64,000 bases of DNA from an uncultured Alphaproteobacteria bacterium. GTDB taxonomy: Bacteria; Pseudomonadota; Alphaproteobacteria; MPNO01; UBA2964. The position numbers were made by a program, and so were the translations under genes. This document shows positions 58,514 through 64,000 of this stretch, in pieces (positions within the stretch are counted from its first letter, which is position 1; each line of letters starts with the position of its first letter). Under the pieces are notes generated by a model. The model did not search any database, had not been told where the DNA came from, and saw only the letters and a program-made list of their open reading frames with translations. The DNA lies in assembly GCA_943787225.1 (NCBI GenBank), contig CALSLP010000001.1, positions 1,028,964 to 1,092,963 on the forward strand, in the 5' to 3' direction.

Positions 58514-59185
58514 TTATTTTTCCCACATTGGATCGTTTAGGCGCGCGATAAATTCAGCATGCGCGGCTAATTCTTCTGCTGTTGGGTCGTGGGGACGAGG
58601 CACCCGTGCCACGCGCTCTATTGCCAGAGTAGTATCATTATCTGACGCGTCAGCGCCCAGAATTAAACCGGGCTGCCGGCCGCCAATTAGTTCCAGATAG
58701 ACTTCCGCTAATAGCTCCGCATCAAGCAGCGCGCCATGCAATGTACGAGCCGAGTTATCAATCTCGAAGCGTCGACATAACGCATCGAGACTGGCTGGAG
58801 ACCCCGGAAATTTCTTGCGCGCCATCGATACAGTATCGATGGCGCGATTATTCGGCACGGGATCCCGTTTGAGCCGGGCCAGCTCTGCATTGATAAAGCC
58901 CATATCAAACGACGCGTTGTGAATGACCAGTGCCGCATCGCCAATAAAGGTTAAAAAATCATCTGCAACATCCCCAAAGACCGGCTTGTCAGAGAGAAAT
59001 TTATCACTCAACCCATGAACCGCTTCCGCCGCGGCTGGCATCGGCATGCCAGGATTGACATATTGGTGATAGGTTTCACCGGTCGGCATATGGTTGACGA
59101 GTTCCAGACAGCCAATCTCAACGAGCCGATCCCCATCACGCGGTGACAGGCCCGTCGTTTCAGTATCTAAAACTATTTCCCGCAT
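58514..59185 (-). CDS. dnaQ: DNA polymerase III epsilon subunit
   Basis: The 3'-5' proofreading exonuclease of the replicase. From ATG 59185: MREIVLDTETTGLSPRDGDR (Exo I, DxE), ALVIHNASFDMGFINAEL (Exo II) and HGALLDAELLAEVYLEL (Exo III epsilon, HxxxxD). About 223 residues. An ATG at 59221 would add 12 residues overlapping coaE. It ends the leftward PPSR-maf-aroE-coaE-dnaQ run. Confidence 0.97.
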   Translation of the reverse strand: MREIVLDTETTGLSPRDGDRLVEIGCLELVNHMPTGETYHQYVNPGMPMPAAAEAVHGLSDKFLSDKPVFGDVADDFLTFIGDAALVIHNASFDMGFINAELARLKRDPVPNNRAIDTVSMARKKFPGSPASLDALCRRFEIDNSARTLHGALLDAELLAEVYLELIGGRQPGLILGADASDNDTTLAIERVARVPRPHDPTAEELAAHAEFIARLNDPMWEK

Positions 59186-59198
59186 GTCCGTCCGTTCA

Positions 59199-59789
59199 TT
59201 AATCCCGCAACCATCGAACAATTTTAGTCAGCTGATCTGATGTATGCCTTTTATTCAGCCCGGTTTGTATAATTATGTCTGCTCTTTTCCGTTTCTCAAA
59301 ATCAGGCATCTGCCTTTGCAACGTTGCCTCAAGCCGCTCGTGGGTCATGCCGGGCCGCGCCAATACACGCTGCTCCTGAATAAACCTCGGCGCGGAAACA
59401 ACCAGCGTCATATCACAGAGCTTGTCTGTCTCAACTTCAAACAATAGCGGGACATCCAAAACGATGGCAAAGGCTCTACGCCCACGACAAACTTTGATAA
59501 ATTTTTTCTGCGCAGCCCGAACCAGCGGATGCATAATCTGTTCGAGCTGTTTCAGAGCATCGGCATTGCCAAAAACCTGCTTGCCAAGGGCCGCCCGATC
59601 TATTGCGCCCTCAGAGACCACGCCATCAAACACATCATTAACGAAGGGTACGGCGGCACCCCCTTTCGCAAGCATCTTGTGAACCAGAGAATCAGAATCA
59701 CAGATGGGTAGCCCCTGTCGGCGCAGCATATCTGACGCCGTCGTTTTCCCCATGCCGATAGAGCCCGTAAGTCCAATCACAACTGTCAT
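59199..59789 (-). CDS. coaE: Dephospho-CoA kinase
   Basis: Last step of coenzyme A synthesis. About 196 residues from ATG 59789: VVIGLTGSIGMGKTTASDML (P-loop), GLPICDSDSLVHKML (catalytic Asp) and FAIVLDVPLLFEVETDKLCD. 13 bp upstream of dnaQ and overlapping the end of aroE closely; same transcript likely. Confidence 0.97.
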   Translation of the reverse strand: MTVVIGLTGSIGMGKTTASDMLRRQGLPICDSDSLVHKMLAKGGAAVPFVNDVFDGVVSEGAIDRAALGKQVFGNADALKQLEQIMHPLVRAAQKKFIKVCRGRRAFAIVLDVPLLFEVETDKLCDMTLVVSAPRFIQEQRVLARPGMTHERLEATLQRQMPDFEKRKRADIIIQTGLNKRHTSDQLTKIVRWLRD

Positions 59790-59790
59790 T

Positions 59791-60639
59791 CTATGAACGG
59801 CTCCGACCAAGAACATGAGCCCGCAACGCGTCCGTCACTTCAGGCGTATACCCAAACCAGGCCGCGAAGCCGGGCCGGGCCTGATGCAACAGCATTCCAA
59901 CACCATCAACCGTCGGGTTTCCGCGTTCGGCAGCCATCACCATTAATTTTGTTTCAAGCGGGCTATACACAATGTCATTAACGATGGCTGTCGTCGGTAA
60001 AGCATCGAGCTCTAATTCAAGAGCAGGTTGTCCGTTCATGCCTAAAGTCGTCGTGTTGACCAGAAGCATCGCATCTCTAAGCGCTTCTGTCCGCCGGTCC
60101 CACGGGACGACATCAATGTCACCACTGATTTCATCCCGCATCTGCTCAGCCCGGCCCAGCGTTCTGTTCGACAGACGAATTGACCCAACACCATAGTCTT
60201 GAAGAGCAACAATGATCGACCGAGCCGCCCCTCCGGCACCGAGAATGACAACCGGCTTATCTTTGGTAACTTGAAGGTCGATGTCAAAAGACAACGATTC
60301 TATAAATCCATACCCGTCAGTATTGCGGCCTTCAAGAGACCCGTCTTCCGATACGACGATTGTATTCACCGCACCGATACGAGCGGCATCATCATCAACC
60401 CGATCCATGAGACCAAACGCGGCTTCTTTATGGGGGACCGTTATGTTGGCGCCGACAAATCCAAGTTTAGGTAATGCCGCCAAAGCATCGGCCAGGTTTT
60501 CAGGGGCCACAGCAAGCGGAACATAACTGCCATCGATCCCATACTGATCTAGCCAATAACCGTGCAGCCGTGGCGAAAGCGAATGGTCAACAGGCCATCC
60601 AATAATCCCGGCAATCTTTGCACTTCCAGAAAGACTCAT
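59791..60639 (-). CDS. aroE: Shikimate dehydrogenase (NADP+)
   Basis: Reduces 3-dehydroshikimate. The 282-residue protein has GWPVDHSLSPRLHGYWLDQY (substrate Ser-x-Ser), GANITVPHKEAAFG (catalytic Lys), GRNTDGYGFI and the NADP loop VVILGAGGAARSIIVAL with NRTLGRAEQM. It overlaps maf by 4 bp. Confidence 0.97.
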   Translation of the reverse strand: MSLSGSAKIAGIIGWPVDHSLSPRLHGYWLDQYGIDGSYVPLAVAPENLADALAALPKLGFVGANITVPHKEAAFGLMDRVDDDAARIGAVNTIVVSEDGSLEGRNTDGYGFIESLSFDIDLQVTKDKPVVILGAGGAARSIIVALQDYGVGSIRLSNRTLGRAEQMRDEISGDIDVVPWDRRTEALRDAMLLVNTTTLGMNGQPALELELDALPTTAIVNDIVYSPLETKLMVMAAERGNPTVDGVGMLLHQARPGFAAWFGYTPEVTDALRAHVLGRSRS

Positions 60640-61232
60640 TTAGCCACCACCCCTTGCAAACGGAGGTAATCGAGAAGAGCCAGCAACGGCAAGCCCAGGA
60701 TCGTAAAGTGATCGCCAGTGATTTTTGAAAACAACTGAATGCCGCGTCCTTCAACTTTGTAACAACCCGGTCCCTGCAACAGGTCATCACCTAGGTCAGT
60801 CACATAATTATCAAGAAAGTCATCCGAAAATTCACGCATCCGAAGAAGCGCGCTGTCCGTATTATGCCACACCCGCTGACCGTTTCGGAACAGCACGACT
60901 GAACTGATAAGGCCATGATCTTTTCCACGCAGCATGCGCAGCTGTTGCTGCGCCGCCATGAGATCTAGCGGTTTACTATATATCTTATTGTCACATTCCA
61001 GGATTTGATCTGCGCCAATAACAAGGGCCGATGGCAGTTTTCGGGAAACCACCCGCGCCTTGTGTTCCGCCAGGGATTCAGCAATAAACGCTGCGTCTGA
61101 CCCCTCAGCCTGTAAGGCGGCCTTTATTTCGTCTTCATCAACGACGGCCGGCAAAACTTCAAATGAGAGTCCCGCAGCCAATAACATTGATTTCCGGGTT
61201 TCACTTCCAGACGCGAGAACAACAGTCTCCAT
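60636..61232 (-). CDS. maf: Maf family nucleotide pyrophosphatase
   Basis: 198 residues. Hydrolyses nucleoside triphosphates such as dTTP/UTP or modified nucleotides. METVVLASGSETRKSMLLAA is the Maf N-terminus (here S-E-T-R rather than the usual SPRR) and VIGADQILECDNKIYSKPL the active-site region. Because the SPRR motif differs, it belongs to the divergent subgroup common next to aroE in alphaproteobacteria. Confidence 0.93.
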   Translation of the reverse strand: METVVLASGSETRKSMLLAAGLSFEVLPAVVDEDEIKAALQAEGSDAAFIAESLAEHKARVVSRKLPSALVIGADQILECDNKIYSKPLDLMAAQQQLRMLRGKDHGLISSVVLFRNGQRVWHNTDSALLRMREFSDDFLDNYVTDLGDDLLQGPGCYKVEGRGIQLFSKITGDHFTILGLPLLALLDYLRLQGVVAK

Positions 61233-61238
61233 AGTTTT

Positions 61239-62105
61239 TTATCTCGAGCTTAGTTGTTCTGAATTTGAAGCGGTTTGCGTTTCATGAAAGAGGCCGAAAT
61301 GTTCCATTATTTCGGAGGCCGACTCTTCAATCGATTTTCGACTGACATCAATGACTGGCCAGCCCATCTTTGTGAAGAGTTTTCGGGCATCCAAGACTTC
61401 TGAGCGAACTCTTTCTATATCGATATAGTCCGTTTCCTTGTCTTCGTTCAGCTGCAACATCCTATTGCGCCGAATTTGGACAAGCCGTTCAGGCGATGTT
61501 GTTAAGCCCACAACCAGCCCAATGTTTTCCAGAAAAAGTTCTGGTGGTAGGGGCACGCCAGGAACAAACGGAATATTAGCGGCTTTAATGCCGCGATGGT
61601 TCGCCAGATAAATTGATGTTGGTGTTTTTGAGGTGCGGGACACACCAACGAGAATTATTTCCGCCTCTTTAAGAGCTTGAGAGTTTTGCCCATCATCTAA
61701 ACTAAGCGCGAACTGCATGGCTTCAATGCGATCAAAATATCCGGCGTCCATTTGATGCTGGCGTCCGGGCTGTCTTCTAATTTTTTGCCCGAAAAAACTC
61801 TCAAGTTTTGAAATAATCTCTTCAAGGACGTTAATACAGGGGACGCTTAGGCGAGAACATTCCTGTTCGAGAACCGCGCTCAGCTTTTCATCAACCATCG
61901 TATAAATCACCGCACCGGGACATTCTTCGATAGCAGCGAGGACACGATCCATGCGAGTCTTGTTTTGAATTTGACTGTGCTCAAGCGTTTTTACTTCAAG
62001 ATTTTCAAACTGAACCAGACAAGCGCGCGCTAAATTATGTGTCGTCTCACCGGTTGAATCTGACACCAGATGCAGGTGATATGGCTTGTTCACAACTCTC
62101 TCCAA
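61239..62105 (-). CDS. Pyruvate, phosphate dikinase regulatory protein (PPSR/DUF299)
   Basis: A bifunctional ADP-dependent kinase / Pi-dependent phosphorylase that switches pyruvate-phosphate dikinase (or PEP synthase) off and on. 288 residues: YHLHLVSDSTGETTHNLARA at the N-terminus, VGVSRTSKTPTSIYLANHRG (the P-loop-like GVSRxxKTP motif, near residue 155) and IPFVPGVPLPPELF. It directly borders the candidate origin. In Caulobacter and Rickettsia the gene across the origin from hemE (RP001) is, as far as I recall, this same family. Confidence 0.94.
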   Translation of the reverse strand: MERVVNKPYHLHLVSDSTGETTHNLARACLVQFENLEVKTLEHSQIQNKTRMDRVLAAIEECPGAVIYTMVDEKLSAVLEQECSRLSVPCINVLEEIISKLESFFGQKIRRQPGRQHQMDAGYFDRIEAMQFALSLDDGQNSQALKEAEIILVGVSRTSKTPTSIYLANHRGIKAANIPFVPGVPLPPELFLENIGLVVGLTTSPERLVQIRRNRMLQLNEDKETDYIDIERVRSEVLDARKLFTKMGWPVIDVSRKSIEESASEIMEHFGLFHETQTASNSEQLSSR

Positions 62106-62487
62106 ACTTTTGTCATACTGGGGACAAAACCACGGTTGTACACAGCCGCATTAGACGGATGCGTTTTACCCTGATTCCATAAACAGGACTTCATCCTGTG
62201 CATATAAAATACACAGTGATGTAAAACCAATTTTTTCCACAAGTTCGTTTTACCCACATCCATCTTATTTTATAAACAGCTCGAATTTTTAGCTACTAAC
62301 AGCCATTTAATTCAGCGCGTTTATTTCATCCCTAACTTATTCAATATCTATCAACTGAGAGAAGTGCAGTGGATAAGGTCGGGATCAAAAACAATCCCCA
62401 TTTTCCAGCGGACCACTACAACTACAATTCTTTTATATATAGATTAATAGTAGTAGGTAGACTGAACTAACTGAATAACCCTGATAT
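62106..62487. other. Candidate chromosomal replication origin (oriC)
   Basis: A 382-bp AT-rich divergent gap between the PPSR gene and hemE, the established origin location in Caulobacter and Rickettsia. Sites one mismatch from the DnaA box TTATNCACA: TTGTACACA (62136-62144, +), ATATGCACA (62205-62197, -), TTTTCCACA (62233-62241, +), TTACCCACA (62250-62258, +), TTATAAACA (62270-62278, +) and TTATCCACT (62376-62368, -). A GANTC methylation site lies at 62173-62177. No perfect DnaA box and no clear CtrA TTAA-N7-TTAA was seen. No ORF is supported. Confidence 0.72.
62425..62460. other. Putative DNA-unwinding element with TAG triplets
   Basis: Within the origin candidate, AT-rich sequence (AATTCTTTTATATATAGATT) runs directly into TAG-TAG-TAG-G-TAG at 62448-62460. 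Tandem TAG triplets resemble the DnaA-trio that loads DnaA onto single strands in other bacteria. The nearest DnaA-box-like site ends at 62376, about 70 bp away, farther than in typical trio elements. Confidence 0.4.
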
Positions 62488-63534
62488 TTGATCGTGCCCA
62501 TATCCAAGAAACCGCTTATCAATGCCCTTAACGGTTTGCCAACAAAGCAAACGCCGATCTGGTTAATGCGCCAGGCAGGTCGATATCTTCCTGAATATCG
62601 AGAAATCAGAAAAGATGCTGGCACCTTTCTGGATCTTTGTTACACACCTGATTTAGCGGCAGAGGTCACATTGCAACCAATTCGTCGGTATGGCTTTGAT
62701 GCTGCGATTATATTTTCAGATATTCTGGTAATCCCAGATGCATTGGGACAACCGGTTTCCTTCAAAGAGGGTGTTGGTCCAGTTCTCGAGACGATAAGAA
62801 CTGTCGAGGAACTTGCTTCCTTAGATCAGAATAGATTGTCGGAACATTTAGACCCTGTTTACGAAGCACTCCGAAAGACACGACGTGATCTCTCTGAGGA
62901 AACGACGCTTATTGGATTTGCAGGTGCGCCCTGGACGGTCGCAACCTATATGGTTGAAGGTGGTACAAGCCGTGATTTTGCCAATACAAAACGGTGGGCA
63001 TTTTCGGCACCGCAAGAGTTTGGCAAGCTCATTGATATTTTAGTGGCATCGATTACTAAACACTTGATCGCGCAGGTCGAGGCAGGGGCAGATGCTCTGC
63101 AGATTTTTGACAGCTGGGCGGGGATGCTTCCTGAGACAGCTTTTGATCAATGGTGTGTTGATCCTATTTCGCGGATTATTTCGGGTGTAAAAAAAGAAAA
63201 ACCTGATGTGCCTATTATCGTATTTCCGCGTCTTGCCGGTTATCGGTATTTAAAAATTGCGGCTCTTGAGGGCGTATCTGCCGTTAGTCTCGATCAGACA
63301 GTATCGTTAGATTGGGTGCAGCGGAATTTGCAAAATAAGGTAACCGTTCAAGGGAACCTTGATCCAATTTATCTATTGGCAGGGGGTGACGCGATGCGCG
63401 CAGAGGCAGAGCGAATTCTTGAAACCCTATCCGGAGGTCCCTTCATCTTTAATTTAGGACATGGCGTTTTACCACCAACGCCTTTGGATAATGTTGCTGA
63501 ACTTTGTGAAATCGTTTCTGGCTGGCAGAGGTGA
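62488..63534 (+). CDS. hemE: Uroporphyrinogen decarboxylase
   Basis: Decarboxylates the four acetate side chains of uroporphyrinogen III in heme synthesis. The 348-residue protein has TPIWLMRQAGRYLPEYREIR (active-site Arg pair), FSDILVIPDALGQPVSFKEG, FAGAPWTVATYMVEGG and GNLDPIYLLAGGDAM. The start is TTG at 62488, or GTG at 62494; no clear ribosome site is visible. Base composition is more AT-rich than genes left of the origin. Followed by hemH after 7 bp. Confidence 0.97.
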   Translation: MIVPISKKPLINALNGLPTKQTPIWLMRQAGRYLPEYREIRKDAGTFLDLCYTPDLAAEVTLQPIRRYGFDAAIIFSDILVIPDALGQPVSFKEGVGPVLETIRTVEELASLDQNRLSEHLDPVYEALRKTRRDLSEETTLIGFAGAPWTVATYMVEGGTSRDFANTKRWAFSAPQEFGKLIDILVASITKHLIAQVEAGADALQIFDSWAGMLPETAFDQWCVDPISRIISGVKKEKPDVPIIVFPRLAGYRYLKIAALEGVSAVSLDQTVSLDWVQRNLQNKVTVQGNLDPIYLLAGGDAMRAEAERILETLSGGPFIFNLGHGVLPPTPLDNVAELCEIVSGWQR

Positions 63535-63541
63535 GTTCCTG

Positions 63542-64000
63542 ATGCCTCGAACGGCGGTGGTGATCTATAATTTAGGGGGGCCGGATAGTCCGGACGCTAT
63601 TCAACCTTTCCTGTTCAATCTTTTTAATGATCCGCTCATTTTGCGCCAAATAGCGCCTGTCCGATGGCTGTTGGCAAAATTTATATCGTCCCGTCGTGCC
63701 CCGGTTGCAAAAGAAATATATGCCCAGATTGGGGGGCGGTCCCCCATTCGGGAAGAAACCCAGGCACAGGTCGACGCTCTTGAAAATGCGCTGAATACTG
63801 AGCTTAACACAGAGGGTGATTTCAAGGTTTTTATGGCGATGCGGTATTGGCATCCCTTTGCTGAGGAATGTTTAGACGATGTTGTTGCTTACGCCCCAGA
63901 TGAGATAATTCTTCTGCCGCTCTATCCACAGTTTTCAACAACGACAACAGAATCCTTTTTGCGGGTTTGGCAATCACTTGTTGATCAACGGGACATAAAA
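63542..64000 (+). CDS. hemH: Ferrochelatase (partial)
   Basis: Inserts Fe2+ into protoporphyrin IX. The first 153 codons are present, and the C-terminus is cut by the window edge. MPRTAVVIYNLGGPDSPDAI matches the NLGGPxxxxxxxPFL start; GGRSPIREETQAQVDALENA and DEIILLPLYPQFSTTTTESF are the ferrochelatase signatures (the latter binds porphyrin). Adjacent to hemE at 7 bp, so co-transcribed away from the origin. Confidence 0.97.
   Translation, partial: MPRTAVVIYNLGGPDSPDAIQPFLFNLFNDPLILRQIAPVRWLLAKFISSRRAPVAKEIYAQIGGRSPIREETQAQVDALENALNTELNTEGDFKVFMAMRYWHPFAEECLDDVVAYAPDEIILLPLYPQFSTTTTESFLRVWQSLVDQRDIK

Noticed and set aside
62307..62324. CtrA site in the origin (TTAATTCAGCGCGTTTA)
   Set aside because: The half-sites are 9 bp apart, not 7, and the second is not TTAA.

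Overview
The window is a compact stretch of an alphaproteobacterial chromosome. The protein families and gene order say so: the adjacent heat-shock blocks hrcA-grpE and dnaK-dnaJ-dapB, rph-rdgB-hemW, hisB-DUF2628-hisH-GNAT-hisA-hisF-hisE next to hslVU, the Smr/MltA/Tim44-like/FxsA/SecB run, and the dnaQ-coaE-aroE-maf-PPSR block facing hemE-hemH. A Rhodospirillales-like relative is my guess; the sequence alone does not fix the order or genus. No rRNA, tRNA, CRISPR array, prophage or insertion sequence was recognised.

Layout. 1-2.8 kb: an Alph_Pro_TM/TIGR02186 membrane protein (cut by the window edge), a TauE/SafE exporter and trpS. 2.8-10 kb: murJ, glnD, mutS. 10.2-13.7 kb: maeB and a family-9 glycosyltransferase. 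13.7-18.5 kb: a leftward group of sugar kinase, GMC-like oxidoreductase, NAD-dependent epimerase and AmpG-like transporter; the last three overlap by 4 bp each. 18.6-23.9 kb: EI24 membrane protein, bactofilin, lipoprotein, nth, DUF2244, FkbM methyltransferase and an AraC-AGT (Ada-like) protein. 23.9-31.9 kb: chaperones and their regulator, with a clear sigma32-type promoter for dnaKJ and a sigma70-type promoter for hrcA-grpE. 31.9-41 kb: hemW, LppC-like lipoprotein, rsmI, yraN, BON lipoprotein, SirB1-like protein, gshB, GST, comM. 41-46.4 kb: two tandem deaminases, HIT protein and histidine genes. 46.5-56.5 kb: cNMP-binding/FHA protein, hslVU, Smr protein, a 4.3-kb secreted tectonin/ricin-type lectin gene, a phytase-like esterase and MltA. 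56.5-62.1 kb: Tim44-like protein, fxsA, secB, dnaQ, coaE, aroE, maf, PPSR. 62.1-62.5 kb: an AT-rich gap with DnaA-box-like sites, very probably the chromosome origin. Then hemE and the start of hemH.

Sequence quality matters here. Many conserved genes (trpS, TauE/SafE, GT9, hisH, DUF2628, hslU, Smr, the esterase, MltA) are broken by single-base gains or losses, mostly in homopolymers, and the other frame carries the expected continuation. Breaks are densest from about 45 to 56.5 kb. I read most of these as consensus errors in a draft assembly rather than true decay, though decay cannot be excluded for the lectin, which also has two in-frame stops.

The two observations most worth following are the candidate origin at 62.1-62.5 kb, with a TAG-triplet run resembling a DnaA-trio, and the giant chimeric lectin between the Smr and esterase/MltA genes.
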